From IMG/VR virus record IMGVR_UViG_3300009155_000265, positions 1-23,876 of that record: 23,876 nt of DNA. One strand, written 5' to 3'. Position numbers and translations under genes: made by a program. The stretch comes from a virus. This document shows positions 1 to 6,303 of this stretch, one piece after another (within the stretch, counting starts at the first letter, position 1; the number at the start of each line of letters is the position of its first letter). Under the pieces are notes generated by a model. That model had not been told where the DNA came from. It was given only the letters and a program-made list of their open reading frames with translations, and made no database searches.

Positions 1-181
1 TAGATTTATCGGTCGTGACTTTCTTCTTCGCTACCTTGGCTTTTTGCTTTGCCGCCCATATAACTGAATATACGTAGGCACTCTTTACCCCCAAGGCATC
101 GGCTACTTCTCTGGACTTAGCGTTTGGATGTGCCGCAACGTACTTGCGGATTTGCGCTGACTTTGACATCTTCTTTATCAT
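1..181 (-). CDS. Helix-turn-helix-like small basic protein, truncated by window edge
   Basis: Reading leftward from an ATG at 181 gives about 60 codons before the window ends, so the C-terminus is missing. The start is preceded by AGGAG at a spacing of about 9 and overlaps the stop of the upstream gene as ATGA. Residues 20-45 (KSREVADALGVKSAYVYSVI) have the spacing of a helix-turn-helix: a short helix, a turn at LGV, then a recognition-like helix. A Lys-rich tail follows (KQKAKVAKKK). It is probably a DNA-binding protein, perhaps a regulator of the leftward genes; the target is unknown. A second in-frame ATG at 169 is possible but has no good ribosome binding site. Confidence 0.7.
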   Translation of the reverse strand, partial: MIKKMSKSAQIRKYVAAHPNAKSREVADALGVKSAYVYSVIWAAKQKAKVAKKKVTTDKS

Positions 182-384
182 GGTTTAACTCCTGTTTGGT
201 TAGTAACGTATTGGGTAAGAATCTCACGCATCTTGGCTTGCTTTGTGTACGCAAAATTGGTGTTGAAATAATCCATCACCTCATGCGGTAGACGCAAACT
301 CGTATTGCAAAGCGCGGGTTTCTTTCCCAATCCCCGCCCCTTGCGTTTCTGTTCTAGCTTCAGTTCTTCAATTCCGGTTGTCAT
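178..384 (-). CDS. Ribbon-helix-helix-like protein (68 aa)
   Basis: The central segment (NTSLRLPHEVMDYFNT, about residues 27-42) followed by KQAKMREILTQYV resembles the strand-helix-helix of CopG/BrnA-type ribbon-helix-helix proteins: a short strand 'TSLRLP', a helix 'HEVMDYF', then a second helix ending in 'QYV'. The N-terminus is basic (EQKRKGRGLGKK). The start at 384 is supported by GAGGAG about 8 nt upstream and overlaps the end of the preceding gene. Proteins of this fold usually bind short palindromic DNA as dimers, so this is a candidate reader of the dispersed palindrome in this arm, though nothing in the sequence proves it. It could also be an orphan antitoxin-like regulator; no toxin gene is next to it. 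Confidence 0.7.
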   Translation of the reverse strand: MTTGIEELKLEQKRKGRGLGKKPALCNTSLRLPHEVMDYFNTNFAYTKQAKMREILTQYVTNQTGVKP

Positions 385-562
385 TTAACAAACTCCTCAA
401 TGATGTTCTGCTTGACCAACACCCCGTACACAACCATCGTGTCGATGACATCTCCACTCCCCCCTCGGGGGGCTTCATCTCTTCGCACTTGTTGCATAGC
501 TTGTACCTGTGTACAGGTTGGTTACTCCCAATGTCAAGGTTGTGTGTTTTAAACCCGTTCAT
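368..562 (-). CDS. Small zinc-ribbon protein (64 aa)
   Basis: Two CxxC pairs are visible, CNKC at about residues 23-26 and CTGC at about 45-48, separated by some 20 residues, which is the pattern of a zinc ribbon or treble-clef knuckle. The rest is polar and has no membrane segment. GGAG lies 9 nt before the ATG at 562. The gene overlaps the end of its upstream neighbour (549-746) and the start of its downstream neighbour (178-384), consistent with translational coupling in one leftward operon. Its function is unknown; such proteins in phages are often small nucleic-acid or protein adaptors. Confidence 0.75.
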   Translation of the reverse strand: MNGFKTHNLDIGSNQPVHRYKLCNKCEEMKPPEGGVEMSSTRWLCTGCWSSRTSLRSLLNDNRN

Positions 563-746
563 CTTCTACTACTCCTTCCAAAATATATTTAATCCTGTCG
601 AGCATGTCGGCTCTATCCCCGAACTGCCGTGGGTTTGCCAACACTCTGTCTATCTCAACCAGTGCAAGGTAATACTCTTCACCCCTCAGCGCATGTTTGA
701 GTTTGAGTTCATCTTGTGGGTACGTGAACTCAAGTACGGCCTTCAT
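549..746 (-). CDS. Conserved small acidic phage protein (65 aa)
   Basis: The protein begins MKAVLEFTYPQDELKLKHAL and continues with RGEEYYLALVEIDRVL, a composition and pattern (beta strand, then amphipathic helices around EEYYLAL) that I recall from many small early phage proteins of unknown role. A GGGAG ribosome binding site stands 6 nt before the ATG. The gene overlaps both neighbours (730-894 and 368-562). No metal site, membrane segment or enzymatic motif is visible. Coding status is well supported by context and the ribosome binding site; the function is not known. Confidence 0.75.
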   Translation of the reverse strand: MKAVLEFTYPQDELKLKHALRGEEYYLALVEIDRVLANPRQFGDRADMLDRIKYILEGVVEDERV

Positions 747-894
747 AAGCAGCTCCCTTCGTCAAGCGAATAAGTAGCCGTGCCTTACGCCATGTTCTGC
801 GTACGTCAGTAGAAGCGGCTCCAACCCACTTGAACTTGGGGTCATTGCAACTTCGCAGGGGGATTGCTCGTGAGTGGTATCTCAACTCTTCCAT
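730..894 (-). CDS. Hypothetical small basic protein (54 aa)
   Basis: I place the start at the ATG at 894 because GGAG lies 6 nt upstream of it. In-frame ATGs at 906 and 915 would add MLDMENK but have no clear ribosome binding site; the one at 915 lies inside a copy of the dispersed palindrome (909-922). The product is rich in Arg and Lys (WRKARLLIRLTKG near the C-terminus) and has no recognisable domain. It lies between the 285-aa gene and the 65-aa gene in the leftward operon. Function unknown. Confidence 0.6.
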   Translation of the reverse strand: MEELRYHSRAIPLRSCNDPKFKWVGAASTDVRRTWRKARLLIRLTKGAAYEGRT

Positions 895-908
895 TTTGTT
901 CTCCATAT

Positions 909-922
909 CTAACATTTGTTAG
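909..922. repeat. Dispersed palindrome copy 1
   Basis: CTAACATTTGTTAG on the plus strand. In the leftward mRNA sense it reads CTAACAAATGTTAG. It contains the TAA stop of the 285-aa gene and an ATG in frame with the 54-aa gene, so it sits exactly on a gene junction. Confidence 0.95.
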
Positions 923-1770
923 CTTACCAATAGTACAAAGATTTCATCGGTTACTTTGCAACCCATGTCGGTGATGTACTGCTCGTTCTCCACCAACTTG
1001 AGCATGCCTATCTTCATACGCATATCAACAGGGAGGCTATTATCATCGTATAGGTTTACATTGTCACCAATCCGAACTAAGTACTTACCAGAGTCTTTGA
1101 CTACTAACGCAGTTGTGCCATCAGCAAAATTACTCTGCACCTGCTCGATGGTCTTCATCTCTACGTTGGTAGCCTCTAGTCGTTCTCTAGCAGTCCTAAC
1201 TTTATGTGCTATTGATGGGAGGGCTTCCTTCTCTATGTACTCCATGAACATAGGGAACCCCGTAGTCGTAGCCCACTTAATCAACTCCGTTTGGACTACT
1301 TCCCTATGGGTAGAACGCTCACGGTCTTTGTTCCACGCACCTCGGGTCACCACACGCTCGGCTGCTTCCTTAGCCTTAGCTATACGCTCGTTGGGGTTCA
1401 TCTTGCCGAACATCTTCTTCGCCGTGACGATAGCCTTGTCTGCATCGGATGTCCGGTAGTTGCTTGATCGCGTTCTAGCCTTACCAATACGGTCGTTGCT
1501 GATACAGATCACTCGTCCCTTCTGCCCCATGTACGATGTGCTTATCGTACCTAACACTTCACCGTCCAACTTAACCTCGAACACTGACGCCGCTCTTCCG
1601 TTGCTTACACCTAGGTAGCTAGTAGCTATAAATGTCCAAAGCGGATTCAGCATAGCCAGTCGGCTAACTACTGGATCAATCAGTTGGTACACGCTAGTTA
1701 ACTCGCTCCTGTACTTCTCCATGTCTGGGTGAAGCAATACGTTACTCATCTGCAATGTCTTCATACTCAT
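919..1770 (-). CDS. Hypothetical protein of early operon (about 283 aa)
   Basis: This is a full-length protein without a domain I can name. It has a mixed alpha/beta N-terminal half (YLGVSNGRAASVFEVKLDGE, then GTISTSYMGQKGRVICISND), a charged helical middle (NPNERIAKAKEAAERVV, then a helix containing HKVRTARERLEATNVEMKTI) and a C-terminal beta-rich part ending in EIFVLLVS. I prefer the ATG at 1770 because AGGAG, partly formed by a palindrome copy, lies 9 nt upstream; the ATG at 1776 would be only 3 nt from it. The stop codon falls inside palindrome copy 1. It follows the 282-aa gene and belongs to the MoxR/VWA gene cluster by position. Function unknown. Confidence 0.8.
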   Translation of the reverse strand: MSMKTLQMSNVLLHPDMEKYRSELTSVYQLIDPVVSRLAMLNPLWTFIATSYLGVSNGRAASVFEVKLDGEVLGTISTSYMGQKGRVICISNDRIGKARTRSSNYRTSDADKAIVTAKKMFGKMNPNERIAKAKEAAERVVTRGAWNKDRERSTHREVVQTELIKWATTTGFPMFMEYIEKEALPSIAHKVRTARERLEATNVEMKTIEQVQSNFADGTTALVVKDSGKYLVRIGDNVNLYDDNSLPVDMRMKIGMLKLVENEQYITDMGCKVTDEIFVLLVS

Positions 1771-1782
1771 GCTCATCTACTC

Positions 1783-1796
1783 CTAACAAATGTTAT
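1783..1796. repeat. Dispersed palindrome copy 2
   Basis: CTAACAAATGTTAT, one mismatch at the last base. In mRNA sense it reads ATAACATTTGTTAG followed directly by GAG, so its last two bases complete the AGGAG ribosome binding site of the 285-aa gene. Confidence 0.95.
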
Positions 1797-1799
1797 TGA

Positions 1800-2648
1800 T
1801 TACCACTCGAACTTACCCAAGATCGCATCGACCTTGGACTTCAAACTCTCGCGCACAGTTGCGTCTTCTTTAACTTCCTCGATGTCTGTCCCAAGCATCG
1901 CTAGTTCTACTTGCCTACGTGCATCCTCCAACTTAGGATCGTTAGTGACATTCAGTTTTGTCAAGAGGTCGCACAACTCCAACGGGTTGCTAATCAGCGA
2001 GTCGTGATACCGCTTCTTAGAATCGCCTGAGTCTTCCAGCTTCTTGGACATGGACAACAGAACTTCATGCAGGCGCTCCCATGGTGTGCGCATCGCTTCG
2101 GCCAGCTTTTCCGAATACTGTGCTTCATAGGCCAGCCGCATCTCCTCTAAGTCATTCGCAGGTATGTCTAACCGGAAGTCACCGGCCTCGGGCAATGGCT
2201 TGATGATCCAACGGAACGCAAACTTACTACGCACTTCTTCCAGTGGCGGGTAGTCCTCGGCTTTGTACAGCGAACCCAGATTTACCTGTGCGTCCCGCAC
2301 CAGAGTCTCGTACTCGTCAAAGAAGTTATCGCACAACATGTTGAACGTACGCTCGTACCCGTTCATAGTCTGCTTCGATTCCATAAACAGCTTGGTTGGC
2401 AACATGCGCTCACCCTTGTCTGCCCATGGCAACGTATGCTGATTGTTGTAAAGCCGCACTCTTGCCGCGAACTTCTCAATGTCTGCTCGTAGGCTTGTAC
2501 CCGCAAACAGATTCTTTTTAGTCTGCGATGCGTCTTTGTGTGCCGATGCGTTTGCATTGACTTGGCTCGTCACCTCCCGATCAATCTTTGATGCAGGCCA
2601 AACGCTGATGTTCAATTCCACTAACACTGCTGATGCGCTGATACTCAT
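1800..2648 (-). CDS. 282-aa protein of MoxR/VWA cluster (DUF3150-like?)
   Basis: The N-terminus (MSISASAVLVELNISVWPAS) and the later segments LRADIEKFAARVRLYNNQHT and WADKGERMLPTKLF match, from memory, a phage and bacterial family found beside MoxR ATPases and VWA proteins; I think it may be DUF3150, but cannot check. The protein is largely helical and charged, with no catalytic motif or membrane segment. TGGAG precedes the ATG at 2648. It lies two genes downstream of the DUF2201-type VWA gene and in the same operon as the AAA+ gene, so a partner or substrate-adaptor role is a reasonable inference. Confidence 0.8.
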   Translation of the reverse strand: MSISASAVLVELNISVWPASKIDREVTSQVNANASAHKDASQTKKNLFAGTSLRADIEKFAARVRLYNNQHTLPWADKGERMLPTKLFMESKQTMNGYERTFNMLCDNFFDEYETLVRDAQVNLGSLYKAEDYPPLEEVRSKFAFRWIIKPLPEAGDFRLDIPANDLEEMRLAYEAQYSEKLAEAMRTPWERLHEVLLSMSKKLEDSGDSKKRYHDSLISNPLELCDLLTKLNVTNDPKLEDARRQVELAMLGTDIEEVKEDATVRESLKSKVDAILGKFEW

Positions 2649-2666
2649 TTCAATTCTCCAGTTAAG

Positions 2667-2918
2667 TTAATCTTTAGCGGGTTTGCCCGCCAACTTTGCC
2701 ATTGCATATATGTGGTCACTGATGATGTGCATCGAGAAGTTGGATTCGTTGGGGTACACGTGGTACGTGTATGGGTTTTCCATTCCCTTCTCTCTGCGCT
2801 TCTCTTCATTCCAATACTTCTCCTCGTATACCTCTGCGGCTTGCAAGCACTCAGCTAACATCATCGCTTGCTCTTTGGGCATCACCAGCTTGCGATACCC
2901 GATATCAACTACTACCAT
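2667..2918 (-). CDS. Hypothetical protein (83 aa)
   Basis: I use the ATG at 2918 (MVVVDIGYRKLVMPKEQAMM) rather than an upstream ATG at 3005, because AGGAG stands 7 nt before it and the longer form would overlap the VWA gene heavily. The AGGAG is formed where palindrome copy 3 meets GAG. The protein has a strand-helix start, a charged helix (EEKYWNEEKRREKGME) and a C-terminal helix ending GKPAKD. I recognise no family. It is sandwiched between the VWA gene and the 282-aa gene. Confidence 0.75.
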   Translation of the reverse strand: MVVVDIGYRKLVMPKEQAMMLAECLQAAEVYEEKYWNEEKRREKGMENPYTYHVYPNESNFSMHIISDHIYAMAKLAGKPAKD

Positions 2919-2928
2919 GTGCGTACTC

Positions 2929-2942
2929 CTAACAAATGTTAT
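2929..2942. repeat. Dispersed palindrome copy 3
   Basis: CTAACAAATGTTAT, same variant as copy 2. In mRNA sense it reads ATAACATTTGTTAG plus GAG, creating AGGAG 7 nt before the 83-aa gene's ATG. Confidence 0.95.
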
Positions 2943-2958
2943 AAACAAACGATCAAAC

Positions 2959-4203
2959 TTATTCTTTAACGTGGACTGTCTTACCATTTGGCGCAATGAC
3001 ATCATTACCTCCTACGATTGCCCACAACACGGGCGCTGTCCAATCACTACCCCAATCGCTACCCACGTACCCATCCGTAAGAACGATGATGCACTCAGGC
3101 TCAATCGCTTTCGCTTTCAGGTACTCTGATACACAGGACGGTGAAGTCCCTCCGCCGCCTTTGGGCTTAGTCGAGTTGATGATGTCGCTCACCATGTTCT
3201 CGGTGTACTCCTCATGCGCGGCAACCTCACTGTCCCAATAGATCAAGTCCACTTGGCTCGGCTTAACTTCTTCTGCGATACCCCTAACTTCTGTTAGGAA
3301 CTCGGACAACTCTTCCTGACCAACAGAACCCGATGTGTCTACTGCGATAACCAGATGACCTACCTTCTCACCGATGAGACTAGGCATGTACGTACCCATA
3401 GATAAGAACCTACGGTTAACCCTACGCCATGAGGACGTATCCTTTGCATGGCATGTGGACTTCACAAACTCACGCAACATCTCACGCCAGTTGACCTTGG
3501 GTTCAAGCAAGTCAAGCAAGTCACGATCCAATCCACCTGCGTTAGTTCCCGCTATTTTTTGATGCGCCATTACACCTTGCCTGATAGCCTGATCTATCTC
3601 ACGCTCAAGCTCCTTCTTCTCTACCTCGGTCATTTCTTTGGCACCATCCCAATCGTGCTCATCGAACCCTTCACCATTCCCATCCCCATTAGTGGGAATC
3701 CCACCACTATCCCCGTCTTCACAAGGATTCCCTTTGCCTTTCTTCTGCTCCTCTTTCAGTAGGTCGAACACTTGTTTGGCGTGCATGCCGCGATACTTCT
3801 CATCTATCAGGCCCATGATCTTGCCCTTCATCTCTCCGTCCTTGAAGCGGGGCATCGCAATGACCTTCTCGCTTGGGTCAAGGTCTTTCAGCTTGAGGTT
3901 AATCACGTAGTCACAAGCGGCGTTAGCCAGCCGATGATTCTCATCGTGCAACTTCTTCCACGTAGTCAAGTGACGGAACGCCTTGTGCAGATTCTCGTGA
4001 AGCACCACGAAATTCAACTCGTTGTCTTTCAGGTCAGCAACGAACTTGCGTCCGTACTTCTCATCCCGTCCGTTAGTGCACGCAGTCGGCATGTTGTCCA
4101 CTACGCTCGTACGACCAACCATCAAGATGCCAGACCACAACGCGAACATTGGGTTACGCATCAAAGTGATCTTGGCCTTCTGAACTTTTCTTTCTTCTAA
4201 CAT
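2959..4203 (-). CDS. DUF2201-type metallopeptidase-like/VWA protein (414 aa)
   Basis: Two modules are visible. The N-terminal part has an HExxH motif, HENLH at residues 69-73, followed by RLANAACDYVINLKL at about 91-105, the arrangement of the putative metallopeptidase domain DUF2201_N. A low-complexity Gly/Asp linker spans about 155-187. The C-terminal part is a VWA-like domain with a metal ion-dependent adhesion site: DTSGS at 289-293, GGGT near 350-353 and LTDG at 375-378. Such proteins are usually paired with MoxR ATPases, and one is encoded just upstream (4822-5898). The start ATG at 4203 lies inside palindrome copy 4, with AAGGG 6 nt upstream. The substrate is unknown; whether the peptidase site is active cannot be told. 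Confidence 0.9.
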   Translation of the reverse strand: MLEERKVQKAKITLMRNPMFALWSGILMVGRTSVVDNMPTACTNGRDEKYGRKFVADLKDNELNFVVLHENLHKAFRHLTTWKKLHDENHRLANAACDYVINLKLKDLDPSEKVIAMPRFKDGEMKGKIMGLIDEKYRGMHAKQVFDLLKEEQKKGKGNPCEDGDSGGIPTNGDGNGEGFDEHDWDGAKEMTEVEKKELEREIDQAIRQGVMAHQKIAGTNAGGLDRDLLDLLEPKVNWREMLREFVKSTCHAKDTSSWRRVNRRFLSMGTYMPSLIGEKVGHLVIAVDTSGSVGQEELSEFLTEVRGIAEEVKPSQVDLIYWDSEVAAHEEYTENMVSDIINSTKPKGGGGTSPSCVSEYLKAKAIEPECIIVLTDGYVGSDWGSDWTAPVLWAIVGGNDVIAPNGKTVHVKE

Positions 4204-4210
4204 TTGTTAC
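4197..4210. repeat. Dispersed palindrome copy 4, carries a start codon
   Basis: CTAACATTTGTTAC, one mismatch at the end. In mRNA sense GTAACAAATGTTAG: its ATG (4203-4201) is the start codon of the VWA gene, with AAGGG just upstream. Confidence 0.95.
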
Positions 4211-4220
4211 CCTTCGTTGT

Positions 4221-4595
4221 TTAAAAACCACACTCAATACTTCTAACTACATGAAGCAAGCCATCGGCTTGATAGCTACGCCTCTCCTCTATGTCTTCCA
4301 CCTCCTCTCCTAGACGCACGAACTCCCAATACCATTTGTTGCCCTCGTCGGCTAACTTCTCGAACTTCTTCAACGCTTGCTCGAATCCCTGTATGTCAGA
4401 ATAGGATTCGTACCACTTCACATCTGTCAAGTAGAACTTGATACCCTGCAAGTTATCTGTCCTCTCAAACGTACTCATGAACTCTTCATCTTTGAACCAC
4501 TCGGGTATGTTCTCGTCAATGAATAACTTCATCGCAGGGAACTCATTAGGTTCGTAGGTGTAGAACACCGCCATAACATTACTTCGATAGCCCAT
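4221..4595 (-). CDS. Conserved GYRS-type hypothetical protein (124 aa)
   Basis: The protein begins MGYRSNV and contains FYLTDVKWYESYSDIQGFEQ near the middle and FVRLGEEVEDIEER near the end. This layout (N-terminal GYRS/GYRSDV, a WYESY segment, a RxGE-x-EDIE segment) is one I recall from a widespread family of small phage and bacterial proteins of unknown function. GGAGAAGGTA precedes the ATG at 4595, which overlaps the end of the 76-aa gene upstream. It lies between the MoxR and VWA genes, so it is probably co-transcribed with them. No catalytic motif is evident. Confidence 0.8.
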   Translation of the reverse strand: MGYRSNVMAVFYTYEPNEFPAMKLFIDENIPEWFKDEEFMSTFERTDNLQGIKFYLTDVKWYESYSDIQGFEQALKKFEKLADEGNKWYWEFVRLGEEVEDIEERRSYQADGLLHVVRSIECGF

Positions 4596-4809
4596 TACCT
4601 TCTCCTTCGTTTAATATGTTTGCTACCTTCTCGCACACAACCTTGTCGGTATGCTCGAACACTGTCTTCCAACCAAATGAATCGTTGTCTCGAATACAGT
4701 ACCCAAGTAGTTGTAAGTGACCAGTATCCGAATCCATCGTGGTCACCCATTGCATTAAGTAGCGGGGCTTTTTCAAGTCCCTCGCTGTTGTCCCGTTCAT
4801 TCCTAACAT
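4579..4809 (-). CDS. Hypothetical protein (76 aa)
   Basis: Contains a segment LMQWVTTMDSDTGHLQLLGY and a helical C-terminus (KVVCEKVANILNEGEG). No family recognised. The start is uncertain: the ATG at 4809 lies inside palindrome copy 5 and gives an N-terminus MLGMNG, while the ATG at 4800 has AGGA directly abutting it, which is too close to act as a ribosome binding site. The gene starts 13 nt after the MoxR gene's stop, so it may rely on translational coupling. It overlaps the next gene by 17 nt. Confidence 0.65.
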   Translation of the reverse strand: MLGMNGTTARDLKKPRYLMQWVTTMDSDTGHLQLLGYCIRDNDSFGWKTVFEHTDKVVCEKVANILNEGEGNGLSK

Positions 4810-4816
4810 TTGTTAG
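4803..4816. repeat. Dispersed palindrome copy 5
   Basis: CTAACATTTGTTAG, perfect match to the consensus. It lies in the short gap between the MoxR gene and the 76-aa gene, and its ATG (4809) is a possible start codon of the latter. Confidence 0.95.
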
Positions 4817-4821
4817 ATGTA

Positions 4822-5898
4822 TCAGAGCAGGTCTTGGTTCTTAACAACCCAAGCCTTGAACGCACTGCTGTGGAAAGCAACCTGTTGCTTAGCGGGATTC
4901 TTCGCAATGTTGATAGCGAACACGGCTTGCCACTCGGCATCGAATCTCTCCAAGTACTCCATGAACGGACTGATAGTCTCTTTGGTGATACGCGCAATCG
5001 CACCGAACACCACAATGGCGCATGCACCTGAGCTTGTCGGTACCTTCGTATTCTTAGGGTCTTTTACCGTTGCTTCCCATGTCGGCAATTGATCTGAGAA
5101 CTCGATGTACGCTTGCATATCACGCGCACCGGATTCACCAATCGCACCTGTCAATGCGGCAATCACCGAATCAGGGTCGTTGTCTTTGCGTGTACCCACG
5201 ATGTTGCTCGCTGTCTCCAATGAGCGTGGGGATACGAAAGCATGCTGAGTTTTACGGGGGTTGTAAATGTAGGGGTTGTCACCTTGCGCCGCATCGGTAT
5301 AGCTTGCCAATACTTGCGGGAAACGATTCACCCATGCAATTACCTCTGGCTCAAGACCCTTAGCGATAGCCCACTCGATCCACTGCTCGGCATCGGGCTT
5401 CGCAATCGTCACCGGTACAAGTCGGTTACGGCTATGTGCTTTGAGGGAGTCGCCTACCCCGTCGGTCGTTAGATTACCTGTGAGAAACACGATAGTCGGT
5501 GGGTTGTTTGGCTCGTTCAATGCTATGTCACCGAGTCGCGGGTTTGCCTTCTCAAGCATGGGGTGCAGCATGTTCTTAACTGGGTCGGCACCCTTGGTGA
5601 ACTCGTCAAGCATGATGACCAACGGCTTCTTCTCATGAATCTTGAATCGTGCATTGGGATAATAGCGTGTGGTCTTGGTGTCGTGGTCGATCACAGGCAT
5701 TGCGATGTCGCCCAAGTCCATGTTGGGTACGTCAATATACGCATGCTCGTATCCAAGGGAGTTGGCAATACTCTCCAACAGGGAAGACTTACCGATGCCG
5801 GGCTCGCCTTGTAACAGGAAGCGGGTCGTTGGGTTTGTGCGGATAAGGTTAGCCGCTTGCTTGAGCGTGATGCTCTTACCAAAATTGATTTCAGCCAT
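4822..5898 (-). CDS. MoxR-type AAA+ ATPase (358 aa)
   Basis: A complete AAA+ core is visible: Walker A GEPGIGKSS at residues 31-39, Walker B VIMLDE at 94-99, sensor 1 TGN at 140-142 and candidate arginine-finger residues in HSRNRLVPV at about 155-163. The order and the residues around Walker B (LDEFTKG) fit the MoxR/CobS class, which remodels or activates partner proteins using ATP. The partner is probably the VWA/metallopeptidase-like protein encoded three genes downstream. AGAAGGAACC lies upstream of the ATG at 5898. The gene is first after promoter P2 (6030-6058), about 125 nt from the predicted transcription start, with palindrome copy 6 in the leader. Its biological role in phage infection is not known. 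Confidence 0.92.
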   Translation of the reverse strand: MAEINFGKSITLKQAANLIRTNPTTRFLLQGEPGIGKSSLLESIANSLGYEHAYIDVPNMDLGDIAMPVIDHDTKTTRYYPNARFKIHEKKPLVIMLDEFTKGADPVKNMLHPMLEKANPRLGDIALNEPNNPPTIVFLTGNLTTDGVGDSLKAHSRNRLVPVTIAKPDAEQWIEWAIAKGLEPEVIAWVNRFPQVLASYTDAAQGDNPYIYNPRKTQHAFVSPRSLETASNIVGTRKDNDPDSVIAALTGAIGESGARDMQAYIEFSDQLPTWEATVKDPKNTKVPTSSGACAIVVFGAIARITKETISPFMEYLERFDAEWQAVFAINIAKNPAKQQVAFHSSAFKAWVVKNQDLL

Positions 5899-5932
5899 GA
5901 TGAATGGTTCCTTCTAATTACTCTGATGATTT

Positions 5933-5946
5933 CTAACATTTGTTAG
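5933..5946. repeat. Dispersed palindrome copy 6
   Basis: CTAACATTTGTTAG in the leader between promoter P2 and the MoxR gene, 35 nt upstream of its ATG. Confidence 0.95.
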
Positions 5947-5957
5947 GTTTGAATGTT

Positions 5958-5981
5958 TGCAGATTACTCTGCACTTTTTTT
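5958..5981 (+). terminator. Possible rightward terminator in MoxR leader
   Basis: TGCAGA (5958-5963), loop TTAC, TCTGCA (5968-5973), then C and seven T. This is a hairpin plus U-tract only when read rightward, against the direction of the genes here. The stem is short (6 bp), so strength is doubtful. It could stop antisense transcription. Confidence 0.4.
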
Positions 5982-6029
5982 ACATCTACACCTACGCTGA
6001 TACGGACACAATTATCCATACCAACTTAT

Positions 6030-6058
6030 ATTATACCACAATGTTATGGGTATGTCAA
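6030..6058 (-). promoter_or_regulatory. Leftward sigma70 promoter P2
   Basis: On the minus strand a perfect -35 TTGACA (6058-6053) and a perfect -10 TATAAT (6035-6030) are separated by exactly 17 bp. It precedes the MoxR gene and lies in a non-coding gap. The surrounding 41 bp (6025-6065) matches promoter P1 at 8082-8122 in 38 positions. Confidence 0.85.
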
Positions 6059-6081
6059 GTGTTTTCGGTGGTACGTTCAGG

Positions 6082-6273
6082 TCAGTTCTCCCCCCTCAGT
6101 TTGGTGTCCCGAGCAAGCTCGTGCGCCAATTTGTATGCTTTGATTCTCTTCAGTGTGGGGTACTTGGTCGTGAACCGTTCCTTCGCCATCACCATGTTCT
6201 TCGACTCGATGTGCTCGGCAATCCAGTTGCTGAACCTGTTGCTCCACCCTGTCACGTAGTATCTAGCTAACAT
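6082..6273 (-). CDS. Hypothetical basic protein (63 aa)
   Basis: The start codon at 6273 lies inside palindrome copy 7, and AAGGAG stands just upstream of the palindrome with 9 nt to the ATG, so this start is well supported. The protein is Lys/Arg-rich and helical (MAKERFTTKYPTLKRIKAYK), with no cysteine pairs or membrane segment. It is the last gene before promoter P2 on the leftward strand. Family and function not recognised. Confidence 0.7.
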   Translation of the reverse strand: MLARYYVTGWSNRFSNWIAEHIESKNMVMAKERFTTKYPTLKRIKAYKLAHELARDTKLRGEN

Positions 6274-6280
6274 TTGTTAG
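6267..6280. repeat. Dispersed palindrome copy 7, carries a start codon
   Basis: CTAACATTTGTTAG. In mRNA sense CTAACAAATGTTAG, whose ATG (6273-6271) is the start of the 63-aa gene, with GGAG 9 nt upstream. Confidence 0.95.
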
Positions 6281-6303
6281 TTCTCCTTGTAAGTTATTCA
6301 TCG

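Noticed and set aside
378-773. 131-aa plus-strand frame
   Set aside because: It is antisense to three tightly coupled minus-strand genes with good ribosome binding sites.
5691-5939. 82-aa minus-strand frame starting in palindrome copy 6
   Set aside because: It runs in another frame through the MoxR ATPase, whose motifs are clear. A very short leader peptide from this ATG cannot be excluded but has no support.
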